Shown: positions 37,967-47,193 of the stretch, piece by piece
How positions within the stretch are numbered: the first letter of the stretch is position 1
How the letters are laid out: the number at the start of each line of letters is the position of its first letter
Assembly (NCBI GenBank): GCA_002416505.1
Contig: DIAM01000021.1
Location: forward strand, 626,274-690,273
Source of the DNA: Gammaproteobacteria bacterium UBA5078
GTDB taxonomy: Bacteria; Pseudomonadota; Gammaproteobacteria; Pseudomonadales; Pseudohongiellaceae
Length of the DNA: 64,000 nt
Direction of reading: 5' to 3'
Notes under the pieces: model-generated
Databases searched by the model: none
What the model saw: the letters and a program-made list of their open reading frames with translations, nothing else
What the model was told of the DNA's origin: nothing
Position numbers and translations under genes: made by a program

Positions 37967-38022
37967 TCGCGCTCGGTTAAAATCCGTCAAATACACTTTA
38001 CAGCAACATTTCGGACATCATC

Positions 38023-38157
38023 ATGAAAAGAACCTTTCAGCCAAGCTTAATCAAACGAGCTCGTACCCACGGTTTCAGAGCGCGTATGGCGACTCGTGGC
38101 GGCCGTCTAGTCATCAAGCGTCGTCGTGCATGCGGCCGAGCAAAGTTGTCAGCGTAA
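38023..38157 (+). CDS. rpmH: Ribosomal protein L34
   Basis: The protein is 44 residues. It begins MKRTFQPS and contains the near-invariant HGFRARMATRGGR, then a very basic tail RRRACGRAKLSA. L34 is a small protein of the large ribosomal subunit. The tail carries Ala-Cys where many relatives have Ala-Lys. It is first in the rpmH-rnpA-yidD-yidC series, diverges from dnaA and lies 43 bp before rnpA. Confidence 0.96.
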   Translation: MKRTFQPSLIKRARTHGFRARMATRGGRLVIKRRRACGRAKLSA

Positions 38158-38200
38158 GTAGGCTCTCTTCCATCTGCGGTACTCATGAAAAGAAGAACCT

Positions 38201-38593
38201 GTGTCTGACTTTGGCTTTAGCAAGAAGCTGCGTCTACTGGGTGCCGCGGATTTTCAACCTGTATTCAAGAACGCCCGCTACAAAGTCTCTTGTCAGCAAC
38301 TCCTCCTATTGGCTTACGACAGCGATACTCCGTTTCCCCGTCTAGGCCTTGTTATCGCCAAAAAGAATATTGCCAAGGCTGTGCAGCGTAATCGTGTAAA
38401 ACGAATACTTCGCGAGTCTTTCAGGCATAATCAGAGTTTGCTCCCTACGCTGGACATCGTTATTCTAGCGCGCAGTGGTTTAGGCGCACTAACGAGCGAG
38501 CAGATAAGGAAGAAGATCGAGAGACACTGGGTCGATCTGATCCAAAAGGCTGGCAAGACATCCGAGACACGGGATAACGAGAATGCTGGATAA
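38201..38593 (+). CDS. rnpA: Ribonuclease P protein component
   Basis: The protein is 130 residues, with a GTG start. It is the protein subunit of RNase P, which binds the RNA catalyst and trims tRNA 5' leaders. Features are the N-terminal FGFSKKLRLLGAADFQPVF, the central LGLVIAKKN and the basic signature RNRVKRILRESFR. The upstream ATG at 38185 is out of frame and closes after seven codons. The 3' end overlaps the yidD start by 11 bases. Confidence 0.95.
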   Translation: MSDFGFSKKLRLLGAADFQPVFKNARYKVSCQQLLLLAYDSDTPFPRLGLVIAKKNIAKAVQRNRVKRILRESFRHNQSLLPTLDIVILARSGLGALTSEQIRKKIERHWVDLIQKAGKTSETRDNENAG

Positions 38594-38837
38594 ATTTGCA
38601 ATCAAGCTGATCACCCTCTACCAACATACCCTCAGTCTGTTGATCGGCAATCAATGCCGCTTCTATCCAAGTTGCTCACATTACACTCAAGAAGCGATAC
38701 AGAAACACGGACTAGTCCGTGGTATCGGCTTAGGTTCTCGGCGTATATTGCGCTGTCATCCTTGGCACCCAGGTGGAATCGATCTTGTACCCGACGCCAA
38801 TTCCCCCATCGAACCCTCAAAGTCACCAACTCTGTAG
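38583..38837 (+). CDS. yidD: Membrane protein insertion efficiency factor YidD
   Basis: The protein is 84 residues. The family signature is clear: CRFYPSCSHYTQEAI followed by RRILRCHPWHPGGIDLVP, with the conserved cysteines. YidD assists YidC-dependent membrane insertion. The N-terminus is amphipathic. It overlaps rnpA by 11 bases and ends nine bases before yidC, so all three are translationally linked. Confidence 0.95.
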   Translation: MLDKFAIKLITLYQHTLSLLIGNQCRFYPSCSHYTQEAIQKHGLVRGIGLGSRRILRCHPWHPGGIDLVPDANSPIEPSKSPTL

Positions 38838-38846
38838 TAGCTAAAC

Positions 38847-40541
38847 ATGGACTCAATTAAATATATTATTTTTGGTGGCTTGGCCGTCGTTTCATATTTG
38901 CTGCTCCTAGCGTGGCAAGAAGACTATCCGCGTGTGCCTGCCGCACCGGCAAGCCAGGTCCCGCAGATCGAGTCGAGCGTTCAAGCTAACAGCGACGTAC
39001 CGAGTCTGCCTGTTAATAGTAGTGCTTCTGCGTCGAACCTAGATGTCCCAGTCGTGCAACCACTAGTAGCTACACCGGTGGCCGCACAGACCGATACCTA
39101 TGTGCAAGTGACCACAGACGTATTGAACGTCACGCTCGATCGCAACGGCGGCGATATTGTTTCTGTCTCCCTCCCAGAATTCAAGAAAAACATCGATGTC
39201 GAAGACGATCCCTTCGTTCTCCTCCAGCGCGACGCTCTCGGCCTATATGTCGCAAAGAGCGGTCTAGTCGGTCGTAACGGAATCGACTCCACTAGTCGGG
39301 CCTTATATCAAACCGACGCGAGTAGCTACTCGTTGACGCAGAACGCAAACTCTCTCGTAGTGTCCATGAACTATCGCGACGAAAATGGTGTCGTTGTTAT
39401 CAAACGCTTTAGTTTCGAGCGCGGCAGCTATCTCGTTCAGGTCGATTTCGAGGTTCAGAACAATAGCGCATCTACGTGGAGCGCAAACCTATTCGGACAG
39501 ATCAATCGCACTGACTTTCCGGACCCGAGCGCTGCCGGTGGAATAGGAGCCTCATCATTCATTGGTTTCGCGGCAACCTCCACGGACGATCCCTATTTCA
39601 AGGTCCCTTTTGAAGACGTCGCCGATGGCATGGAGCCTTATCAAATCCAAGGTGGCTGGATCGCCATGAGTCAACACTATTTCCTATCGGCATGGGTTCC
39701 TCCCGCCGATGCGCTCAATACTTTTTCGATGCGCACTAGCCCACAAAATTCAAACGAGTATATCGGCGGTTTCACGAGTTCGGAATTCACCGTCGCTCCC
39801 GGCGGCACTTCTACTCAATCGCTAGAATTTTATGCGGGTCCTAAAGACCAATACACACTAAGGGATATATCGCCTAATTTGGATCTGACTATCGACTACG
39901 GATGGCTCTGGTTCGCAGCATCGCCTATCTATTGGTTGCTGCGTCAGATTGACTCCATAGTAGGCAACTATGGTTGGTCTATCTTATTGCTGACCCTCAC
40001 GGTAAAAGCAATCTTCTACAAATTGTCCGCCACCAGTTATCGGTCCATGGCGAACATGCGCCGCGTGATGCCGAAGATGGCTCAGTTGAAAGAGCGCTAT
40101 GGCGATGACCGTATGAAACTTCAGAAAGCGACGATGGAACTTTATCAGAAAGAGAAGATAAATCCGTTCGGCGGCTGTTTACCTATGTTGGTGCAAATGC
40201 CGGTGTTTATCGCGCTGTATTGGGTATTGATGGAGAGTGTAGAATTACGTCAGGCACCTTTTATTCTTTGGATAAATGATCTCTCGGTAATGGATCCTTT
40301 CTTTATTCTTCCTTTGCTGATGGGCGCGTCGATGTTCGGTCAACAGTTATTGAGCCCAGCTCCAGCAGACCCGATGCAAGCTAAGGTAATGCGCTTCATG
40401 CCCGTAGTCATGACGATTTTCTTCCTCTGGTTCCCAGCCGGTCTAGTCCTATACTGGTTAGCGAACAGCGTGCTTGGTATTGCACAGCAATACTATATTA
40501 CGAAGAAGATTGAGAAAGAGTACGAAGCAAAGAACGCCTGA
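38847..40541 (+). CDS. yidC: Membrane protein insertase YidC
   Basis: The protein is 564 residues, the gammaproteobacterial length. An N-terminal helix (about 5-23) is followed by a Ser/Ala/Pro-rich linker and a large periplasmic beta domain to about residue 340. The membrane core carries MLVQMPVFIALYWVLMESVELRQAPF, PLLMGASMF and the final hydrophobic segments. YidC inserts and folds inner-membrane proteins with or without SecYEG, including the ATP synthase c subunit encoded 8 kb away. Confidence 0.97.
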   Translation: MDSIKYIIFGGLAVVSYLLLLAWQEDYPRVPAAPASQVPQIESSVQANSDVPSLPVNSSASASNLDVPVVQPLVATPVAAQTDTYVQVTTDVLNVTLDRNGGDIVSVSLPEFKKNIDVEDDPFVLLQRDALGLYVAKSGLVGRNGIDSTSRALYQTDASSYSLTQNANSLVVSMNYRDENGVVVIKRFSFERGSYLVQVDFEVQNNSASTWSANLFGQINRTDFPDPSAAGGIGASSFIGFAATSTDDPYFKVPFEDVADGMEPYQIQGGWIAMSQHYFLSAWVPPADALNTFSMRTSPQNSNEYIGGFTSSEFTVAPGGTSTQSLEFYAGPKDQYTLRDISPNLDLTIDYGWLWFAASPIYWLLRQIDSIVGNYGWSILLLTLTVKAIFYKLSATSYRSMANMRRVMPKMAQLKERYGDDRMKLQKATMELYQKEKINPFGGCLPMLVQMPVFIALYWVLMESVELRQAPFILWINDLSVMDPFFILPLLMGASMFGQQLLSPAPADPMQAKVMRFMPVVMTIFFLWFPAGLVLYWLANSVLGIAQQYYITKKIEKEYEAKNA

Positions 40542-40572
40542 TTCTTTCCACACCGCTATCTGCGGAACCGCT

Positions 40573-41973
40573 ATGTCCTTAGCTATTGACAGCGACACCA
40601 TCTGCGCGATCGCCACACCTCCTGGAAGGGGAGGTGTCGGTGTCGTCAGAGTATCTGGTCCTCTGTCCAGTTCGATAGCAAAGATCCTACTGCACTTCGA
40701 CCCAAAACCTCGTCACGCTCACTACGCGAGTATCCACGATCAAGATTCTGAACTGATCGATCAGGGTATCGTTATTTTCTTTCCTGGCCCCAACTCCTTT
40801 ACGGGCGAAGATGTTCTCGAATTACAGGGCCACGGCGGTTCATTCGTGCTCGATCGTCTCTTGAGAGAGGTCGTTCTATGCGGGGCACGTTTGGCTAGGC
40901 CAGGGGAGTTCTCTGAGCGCGCCTTCATCAATGACAAGATGGATCTCACGCAAGCAGAGGCGATAGCCGACCTTATCGAGTCCAGTAGTGAGGAAGCGGC
41001 AAGGAGTGCGATGCGAACCCTGCAAGGAGAGTTCTCTTCGCTAATCAATGCCCTGGGTGTCTCTATCACACAGCTTCGCGTATACATCGAGGCGGCTATC
41101 GATTTTTCCGAAGAGGAGATCGATTTTCTGACAGAGGGCAAGACCACTGAGACTTTGCAGGGAATAATCGAACAGACCGATGCCATTCTCGCGCAGGCCA
41201 AACAGGGCACTATCCTAAGAGAAGGCATGTCGGTAGTAATCGCCGGTAAACCCAACGCCGGTAAATCTAGCTTACTCAATGCATTGGCAGGCAGAGACGC
41301 TGCCATAGTTACGGAGATCGCCGGGACGACACGCGACACCTTGATCGAACAAATCAATATCGACGGAATGCCAGTTCACATCACCGATACAGCAGGGCTG
41401 CGCGAAAGTGATGATGTGGTAGAGCGTGAAGGTATCAAGCGTGCAAGAACCGCTATCGCTAGCGCCGACAGGATCTTGCTGCTTGTCGATGCAGCGAAAG
41501 AACGGCTCTCACTTGAGTCTCTGCCTAGCTTCCTCACAGAGATCGGCTTAGAGACACTCCTAGAGGAGCGCCAATTGGAGCGCCTCAGTATCATCTATAA
41601 CAAGATCGATATTCTCGCCGAGCCTCCCAGCCTAGTTCGCATGAAGGATCATCAGCACGATATCACCAGCATCAAACTCTCCGCGAAATCTCAGCAAGGC
41701 ATAGATATTCTGCGTCAACATCTCAAAGACTGTATGGGCTTCTCACCCAGCGGCGAAGGCGGCTTTATAGCCCGCAGACGCCACCTCGATGCCATGCTCC
41801 GAGCCAAATCCCATTTAGTGGATGCACAGAGGCAATTGCTCGGCAGTAGGGAGGGTGAGTTAGTAGCGGAGGACCTCAAACATGCGCATCGCTGCCTCGG
41901 TGAGATCACCGGTGAGTTCACAACAGACGATTTACTAGGCAAAATCTTCTCTAGTTTCTGTGTAGGCAAATAA
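40573..41973 (+). CDS. mnmE: tRNA modification GTPase MnmE
   Basis: The protein is 466 residues. With MnmG it forms the carboxymethylaminomethyl (or aminomethyl) group on U34 of certain tRNAs. The N-terminal folate-binding part begins DTICAIATPPGRGGVGVVR. The G domain has GKPNAGKS (225-232), DTAGLR and NKID. The C-terminus ends FCVGK, with the catalytic cysteine. The ATG at 40573 has GGAA six bases upstream; an in-frame start 33 codons earlier lies within yidC and does not fit the family. It is separated from mnmG by a 405-bp AT-rich gap. Confidence 0.97.
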   Translation: MSLAIDSDTICAIATPPGRGGVGVVRVSGPLSSSIAKILLHFDPKPRHAHYASIHDQDSELIDQGIVIFFPGPNSFTGEDVLELQGHGGSFVLDRLLREVVLCGARLARPGEFSERAFINDKMDLTQAEAIADLIESSSEEAARSAMRTLQGEFSSLINALGVSITQLRVYIEAAIDFSEEEIDFLTEGKTTETLQGIIEQTDAILAQAKQGTILREGMSVVIAGKPNAGKSSLLNALAGRDAAIVTEIAGTTRDTLIEQINIDGMPVHITDTAGLRESDDVVEREGIKRARTAIASADRILLLVDAAKERLSLESLPSFLTEIGLETLLEERQLERLSIIYNKIDILAEPPSLVRMKDHQHDITSIKLSAKSQQGIDILRQHLKDCMGFSPSGEGGFIARRRHLDAMLRAKSHLVDAQRQLLGSREGELVAEDLKHAHRCLGEITGEFTTDDLLGKIFSSFCVGK

Positions 41974-42378
41974 ATTTTGCTCTGTATAAGCTCATAGCAA
42001 GCTGTGAATAAGCCCGCTTGAACGAATGAATAAGAAGTGGATGCTTTTCGGGCAGTTTAGGGCCCATGTATAAGTCGCTATCTTGTCCACACACTATGAA
42101 GTGCTTCCGAAGAGCTTAAACATAAAGCGTCCACCGCCTTATCATTCGTGTATCTTATTGTATTTAAAGACTTTTAAAGGGTTCTCCACACAAAAGGGCT
42201 TTACCATCATTAACATAAGTATCTATATCTTTAAGGTTTTATTAACTACAAATACTAAATAACTAATTACTTATAAAACCCTTGTGAGTCGTTTTTCTTA
42301 ATAAAATTAAATACTTCAAATTTAGAAACTAAGCCTTATACTTATCGACCCTTTGCAATAGCCCACGTCAGGTGCTCC
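41974..42378. other. mnmE-mnmG intergenic region, second candidate oriC
   Basis: This is a 405-bp gap with no gene. Near-consensus DnaA boxes are TGTGAATAA (42003-42011), TTGTCCACA (42083-42091) and TTCTCCACA (42182-42190). TGTATAAG occurs twice (41993 and 42067). About 42190-42340 is strongly AT-rich and would melt easily. In enterobacteria and vibrios oriC lies next to mnmG (gidA). It must also hold the mnmG promoter. Confidence 0.55.
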
Positions 42379-44286
42379 ATGGATTTCTCGAAAAAGTACG
42401 ATGTAATCGTCGTTGGTGGCGGCCATGCCGGCACAGAAGCCGCTCTGGGAGCGGCTCGCATGGGCGTGCGTACTTTGCTGATAACCCATAACATCGAGAC
42501 TCTCGGGCAAATGTCCTGTAATCCCGCGATTGGCGGCATAGGCAAGACCCATCTGGTTAAAGAAATCGATGCCTTGGGCGGCGCGATGGCCCGAGCGACC
42601 GATCTGGCGGGCATTCAGTTTCGCGTTCTCAACAGCAGCAAGGGCCCCGCAGTGCGTGCCACGAGGGCACAGGCTGACCGTGTTTTATACAAAGCAGCCG
42701 TGCGCAATATTCTAGAGAATCAAGACAATCTCGATATATTCCAGCAGGCTGTGGATGATCTGATCGTTACTGGCGAGCGAGTCACTGGTGTTGTCACGCA
42801 GATGGGCTTGCGCTTCTACGCCCCGCACGTGGTGCTAACTACCGGGACGTTCCTGGGTGGAAAGATTCACATCGGCCTAGAGAATAGCGCCGGCGGCAGA
42901 GCGGGGGACCCACCCTCCATCGCCTTAGCGCAGCGCCTGCGAGAGTTGCCTTTCCATGTGGCAAGACTGAAGACCGGCACGCCGCCTAGGATCGACGCTC
43001 GATCCGTGGATTTCTCCGTAATGCAGGCTCAGGCTGGTGACACCCCCATACCGGTGATGTCTTACATTGGCAGTGCCGCAGACCACCCGGAACAGGTCAA
43101 TTGCTATATCACCGCGACGAATGAGCGCTGTCACGAAATCATCCGCAACGGTCTCGATCGCTCGCCTATGTACACAGGCGTTATCGAGGGCTTGGGGCCG
43201 CGTTACTGCCCCTCCATCGAAGACAAGGTGATGCGTTTCGCCGACAAGACCTCTCACCAGATCTTCGTCGAACCAGAGGGCCTCAACACGCACGAACTAT
43301 ACCCCAATGGCATCTCTACGAGCCTGCCATTTGATGTGCAGATCGAGTTGGTACGCCAGATAAAGGGCTTCGAGAACGCGCATATTACGCGTCCTGGCTA
43401 CGCTATTGAGTATGACTTCTTCGACCCGCGAGACCTCAATTATTCGCTGGAGACCAAGTTCATCAAAGGCTTGTATTTCGCCGGGCAGATCAATGGCACT
43501 ACGGGCTATGAAGAGGCCGCTGCGCAGGGCTTGTTGGCCGGTCTAAACGCCGCGCTCTCTGCTCAGGGCAAACCGAGCTGGTGCCCAAGACGCGATCAGG
43601 CCTATATCGGCGTGCTAGTCGATGACCTGATTACCCTAGGCACGAACGAACCCTATCGCATGTTTACCAGCCGTGCCGAGTATCGATTATTGCTGCGTGA
43701 AGACAACGCAGATTTGCGTCTCACCGCAATAGGCAGAGAACTGGGTCTGGTAGACGATCACCGCTGGCAGCAGTTCAATATTAAGAGCGAGGGCATAGAC
43801 ACAGAGCTCGCTCGTCTGAAGAAAGTGTGGATACACCCCAATACCCCAGAGGCGCTGAATATTAACGCGCTGCTAGACAAGCCCATGTCGCGAGAGTATA
43901 GCCTCGCGGATCTTCTGGCGCGGCCCGAGCTTAATTACGATGCACTGCAAAGCGCCGTCGCCGATTCCACAGGCCTTACAGTGCCCGCGCAGATGACGAA
44001 TCAGGTAAAGGAACAGGTCGAGATACAGATTAAGTACAAGGGCTATATCGATCGTCAAGAAGAGGACATTCAGAAACTGCGTAGACAGGAGAACACCGCT
44101 CTGCCGGCAGATTTCGATTATCAGCAGATGCAGGGCCTCTCCAACGAGTTGAAGCAGAAACTGCAGAGCGTGCGGCCCGATAATATCGCTAGAGCCTCTC
44201 GAATACCGGGGATGACGCCAGCGGCGATATCACTGTTGCTGATTTATCTGAAGAAGTATCAGGCCGTGCGTGCCAAGTCCGCGTGA
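42379..44286 (+). CDS. mnmG: tRNA uridine-34 modification enzyme MnmG (GidA)
   Basis: The protein is 635 residues. It is the FAD-dependent partner of MnmE in wobble-uridine modification. The FAD-binding motif VVGGGHAGTEAALGAARMG is at the N-terminus. Family motifs include QMSCNPAIGGIGK, TGTFLGGKIHIG, GTTGYEEAAAQGL and MFTSRAEYRL. The C-terminal helical part has PGMTPAAISLL. It lies just after the AT-rich intergenic region and overlaps a possible GTG start of rsmG. Confidence 0.97.
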   Translation: MDFSKKYDVIVVGGGHAGTEAALGAARMGVRTLLITHNIETLGQMSCNPAIGGIGKTHLVKEIDALGGAMARATDLAGIQFRVLNSSKGPAVRATRAQADRVLYKAAVRNILENQDNLDIFQQAVDDLIVTGERVTGVVTQMGLRFYAPHVVLTTGTFLGGKIHIGLENSAGGRAGDPPSIALAQRLRELPFHVARLKTGTPPRIDARSVDFSVMQAQAGDTPIPVMSYIGSAADHPEQVNCYITATNERCHEIIRNGLDRSPMYTGVIEGLGPRYCPSIEDKVMRFADKTSHQIFVEPEGLNTHELYPNGISTSLPFDVQIELVRQIKGFENAHITRPGYAIEYDFFDPRDLNYSLETKFIKGLYFAGQINGTTGYEEAAAQGLLAGLNAALSAQGKPSWCPRRDQAYIGVLVDDLITLGTNEPYRMFTSRAEYRLLLREDNADLRLTAIGRELGLVDDHRWQQFNIKSEGIDTELARLKKVWIHPNTPEALNINALLDKPMSREYSLADLLARPELNYDALQSAVADSTGLTVPAQMTNQVKEQVEIQIKYKGYIDRQEEDIQKLRRQENTALPADFDYQQMQGLSNELKQKLQSVRPDNIARASRIPGMTPAAISLLLIYLKKYQAVRAKSA

Positions 44287-44306
44287 ACGCACGAGGTGGT
44301 GACCTA

Positions 44307-44951
44307 GTGACGGGCGATGCAATAAAAGCACAGTTGGATGCGGGCTTGCAGGAATTGGGTCTTGATCTAAGCCAGGCGCAGAAAGATAAACTCATCGAGT
44401 ATTTGGCTTTGCTTCTGAAGTGGAACACCGCCTTCAATCTCTCTGGGGTAAAAGACGCAAGTGAGATGTTGTCGCGCCACATACTCGATAGCCTGACCTT
44501 GCTGCCCTATATGGACGGCGTTCGGATCCTAGATGTCGGCACTGGGCCAGGTCTTCCAGGAGTGCCATTGGCAATATGTTTCCCGGATAAGCGCTTCGAT
44601 CTGCTCGATAGCAATGGTAAAAAGTCGCGCTTCGTCTTTCAAGCCAAGCTAGAACTAGGTTTAGATAACGTAACGGCCCACAATGAGCGTGTCGAGCGCT
44701 ACCGGCCAGACGCAGTAATCGATGTCATAGTAAGCCGTGCATTCTCGTCGCTTAGAGACTTCGTCGAATTGACCAAACACTTGGTAGAACCGGGCCGGAC
44801 ACGCCTGGTTGCGATGAAGGGGCTTTATCCCGAAGAGGAATTGGCCTTGTTACCCGAGGGTTTCGTAGTGAACAAGGCGCAGAAAGTAGCCGTGCCGGGT
44901 TACACTGGCGAACGCCACATTATTGAGTTGAGCGCAAAAGCAGCGGAGTAG
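44307..44951 (+). CDS. rsmG: 16S rRNA guanine-527 N7-methyltransferase RsmG
   Basis: The protein is 214 residues. It methylates G527 of 16S rRNA with S-adenosylmethionine. The N-terminal KWNTAFNLSGVKDASEMLSRHILDSL block and the SAM-binding motif ILDVGTGPGLPGVPLAI are diagnostic. The GTG at 44307 is preferred because GAGGTGG lies seven bases before it; an earlier GTG at 44283 overlaps the mnmG stop and would add eight residues. It is co-transcribed with mnmG and parA. Confidence 0.95.
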   Translation: MTGDAIKAQLDAGLQELGLDLSQAQKDKLIEYLALLLKWNTAFNLSGVKDASEMLSRHILDSLTLLPYMDGVRILDVGTGPGLPGVPLAICFPDKRFDLLDSNGKKSRFVFQAKLELGLDNVTAHNERVERYRPDAVIDVIVSRAFSSLRDFVELTKHLVEPGRTRLVAMKGLYPEEELALLPEGFVVNKAQKVAVPGYTGERHIIELSAKAAE

Positions 44952-44958
44952 TATCCAA

Positions 44959-45738
44959 TTGGCTAGAGTATTAGCGATCGCAAACCAGAAAGGCGGGGTA
45001 GGGAAGACCACCACTTCCGTCAATTTAGCGGCATCGTTGCAAGCCACAAAGCGTCGCGTACTGCTTATCGACCTCGACCCACAAGGCAATGCCACGATGG
45101 GTAGCGGAATCAATAAAGCCGACTTAGAGCGCTCCATCTACGAGGTACTCATGCAGGAGTGCAGCGCGGCTGAGGCGATACTGGAGACCCCCGGTGGCTT
45201 CCAGATTCTGCCGGCTAACGGCGACCTGACAGCTGCGGAAATAGCGCTTCTCAATGCGGATAATCGTGAGATGCGCTTGCGCGAGATCATCCAGACGATC
45301 GCTGCCGATTACGATTATGTCGTGATCGACTGCCCACCGTCTTTGAATATGCTGACCATTAATGCCTTGGTGGCGGCCAATGGCGTCATTATCCCGATGC
45401 AGTGTGAGTATTATGCGCTGGAGGGTTTATCTGCTCTGGTCGAGACGATCTCGGCGATAAGCTCGACCCTGAATCCGCAGCTGCAGATAGAGGGCATACT
45501 GCGCACTATGTACGATCCGCGCAGCAAGCTCACTCTAGAGGTATCAGGACAACTGTTCACCCACTTCGGTGATAAGGTTTACCGTACGGTCGTCCCGCGC
45601 AATATTCGCTTGGCCGAGGCGCCCAGCTATGGGGTGCCAGTGCTGCAATATGATCGACAATCCAGAGGGGCCGTGGCCTATCTTGCTCTAGCCGGTGAGA
45701 TGCTGCGCCGCACCGAACAACGCCAGCAAGCTCAATAA
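44959..45738 (+). CDS. parA: Chromosome partitioning ATPase ParA
   Basis: The protein is 259 residues, with a TTG start; GGAG lies ten bases upstream. It is a deviant Walker-type ATPase. KGGVGKTT is at residues 11-18, DLDPQGNATMG follows, and the Walker B-like segment is VVIDCPPSLN. ParA forms a nucleoid gradient that moves ParB-parS complexes apart. It is followed by parB and lies within 12 kb of the two parS sites. Confidence 0.96.
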   Translation: MARVLAIANQKGGVGKTTTSVNLAASLQATKRRVLLIDLDPQGNATMGSGINKADLERSIYEVLMQECSAAEAILETPGGFQILPANGDLTAAEIALLNADNREMRLREIIQTIAADYDYVVIDCPPSLNMLTINALVAANGVIIPMQCEYYALEGLSALVETISAISSTLNPQLQIEGILRTMYDPRSKLTLEVSGQLFTHFGDKVYRTVVPRNIRLAEAPSYGVPVLQYDRQSRGAVAYLALAGEMLRRTEQRQQAQ

Positions 45739-45771
45739 GCACGGCGATTGACTATACAAAACGGAAAAAAC

Positions 45772-46668
45772 ATGACGTCTAAGAAGAAACTGGGTAGAGG
45801 ACTGGATGCACTACTCGGCGGCAATAAGCCGAAGAGCCCCCCCACACTTGCTGATTTACCTGCATTGGCTTCGCGACGTCCTGATAAAGATGGCGAACTG
45901 CGCCACATCCCCATAGAGTTAATCCAGCGCGGCAAATATCAGCCACGCACTGATATGCATGAAGAGGCCTTGCAGAACCTCGCGGCGTCTATAAAGGCAC
46001 AAGGGGTAATGCAGCCGATCGTATTGCGCCCAATCTCGGACACGCATTACGAGATTATTGCTGGCGAGCGACGCTGGCGCGCCACACAGATAGCCGGCCT
46101 GGATAGTATCCCGGCCATTATCAAGCCGGTCTCCGACGAATCCGCTATCGCGATGGCCTTGATCGAGAATATCCAGCGCGAGAACCTCAATCCAATCGAA
46201 GAGGCGATGGCCCTCAAGCGTCTGCAGGAAGAATTCGAGTTGACGCAGCAGGAAGTGGCCGATGCGGTAGGCCGCTCGCGGGCCTCTGTCACCAACCTCA
46301 TGCGCCTAATAGCCCTGAATCCCGATGTACGACTGATGCTAGAGCATGGCGATCTCGAGATGGGTCATGCGCGCGCCCTGCTGTCTCTGTCAGAGCTGCA
46401 GCAGAGCGAGGCCGCTCAGATTGTCGTGGGCAAGGGTCTATCCGTACGCCAGACCGAATCACTGTCGCGCAAGATGCTAAGCGACGCCGGCAAGAGCAAA
46501 AAACCCACCTTCGTCAGCGACCCAGACATCCGCAAACTAGAGGAAAGTCTGTCCGAGAAGCTGGGCGCCAACGTGCAAATTCAGCATGGCGACAAGGGCG
46601 CAGGCAAATTGACATTAAAATACAATAGTCTAGATGAACTAGAAGGCATACTTGCGCACATCAAATGA
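45772..46668 (+). CDS. parB: Chromosome partitioning protein ParB
   Basis: The protein is 298 residues. The start MTSKKKLGRGLDALLGG matches the usual N-terminal arginine-finger peptide; a TTG eight codons earlier is less likely. The CTPase/sulfiredoxin-like core has IQRGKYQPR and AGERRWRA, followed by ENIQRENLNPIEEA. The helix-turn-helix region is TQQEVADAVGRSRASVTN, and a C-terminal dimerisation segment closes the protein. ParB is a CTP-dependent clamp that loads at parS and spreads. Two sites matching its consensus lie in recF. Confidence 0.96.
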   Translation: MTSKKKLGRGLDALLGGNKPKSPPTLADLPALASRRPDKDGELRHIPIELIQRGKYQPRTDMHEEALQNLAASIKAQGVMQPIVLRPISDTHYEIIAGERRWRATQIAGLDSIPAIIKPVSDESAIAMALIENIQRENLNPIEEAMALKRLQEEFELTQQEVADAVGRSRASVTNLMRLIALNPDVRLMLEHGDLEMGHARALLSLSELQQSEAAQIVVGKGLSVRQTESLSRKMLSDAGKSKKPTFVSDPDIRKLEESLSEKLGANVQIQHGDKGAGKLTLKYNSLDELEGILAHIK

Positions 46669-46681
46669 GCGCTCTGAGCTG

Positions 46682-46710
46682 TTGATAAGGCTTATTAAAC
46701 TCCCTATAAT
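46682..46710 (+). promoter_or_regulatory. Sigma-70 promoter of the atp operon
   Basis: TTGATA (46682-46687) and a perfect TATAAT (46705-46710) are separated by 17 bases, just after parB and about 70 bp before atpI. This is the clearest promoter in the window. Confidence 0.8.
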
Positions 46711-46784
46711 GCGACCCTTTGGATGGCAGCGAAGGCGCCGTGTAGAGCGCGTTAAGGGAACTGAAAGAAGAACTTAACAACATC

Positions 46785-47168
46785 GTGTCGACCATTAAAG
46801 CTCCTCCCATCTATAAGATAATAGCCAGCCAGTTCATCGCTGTTGGTCTCATAACAACAGTCGGATACACGACGCTGGGCTGGATATGTGCTTATTCTTT
46901 GCTGTTAGGTGGCATGATTTGCGCGGTACCGAATGCTTACTTTACGGTAAAGGCGTTCCGGTATAGGGGCGCAAGAGCAGCTCAGAAAATTGTCAGAGCG
47001 TTTTACCAAGGCGAGGCAGTCAAGATACTTTTGATGTGTGCCGGTTTTGCTTTGACCTTTGTTTACGTTGAGCCTTTAAGCTCCGGAGCACTGTTCGCAG
47101 GGTTCATACTGATTTACTTGACCGGTTTGGTGGCAACTATCCAACTAACCGATAAAACGAATTATTAA
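46785..47168 (+). CDS. atpI: ATP synthase protein I
   Basis: The protein is 127 residues, with a GTG start. It has four probable membrane helices with the family segment LLGGMICAVPNAYFTVKAFRYRGA. AtpI is thought to help assemble the c-ring or move cations, and it is not essential for the enzyme. It heads the nine-gene ATP synthase operon directly after the strong promoter at 46682. Confidence 0.92.
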   Translation: MSTIKAPPIYKIIASQFIAVGLITTVGYTTLGWICAYSLLLGGMICAVPNAYFTVKAFRYRGARAAQKIVRAFYQGEAVKILLMCAGFALTFVYVEPLSSGALFAGFILIYLTGLVATIQLTDKTNY

Positions 47169-47193
47169 CACAGTGAATTCAAAAGACTAATTC

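Larger units (their letters stand above)
37630..38022. other. oriC: dnaA-rpmH intergenic region, candidate oriC
   Basis: This is a 393-bp AT-rich divergent gap. It contains two perfect DnaA boxes, TTATCCACA at 37699-37707 and its complement TGTGGATAA at 37838-37846. A 15-bp palindrome (GTTGTTA-T-TAACAAC, 37847-37861) abuts the second box, and long A/T runs are present. Pseudomonads have an origin in this position. The mnmE-mnmG gap is a competing candidate. Confidence 0.65.

Noticed and set aside
40474..40572. Upstream extension of mnmE
   Set aside because: These 33 codons lie mostly within yidC, do not resemble MnmE, and the ATG at 40573 has a fitting ribosome binding site.
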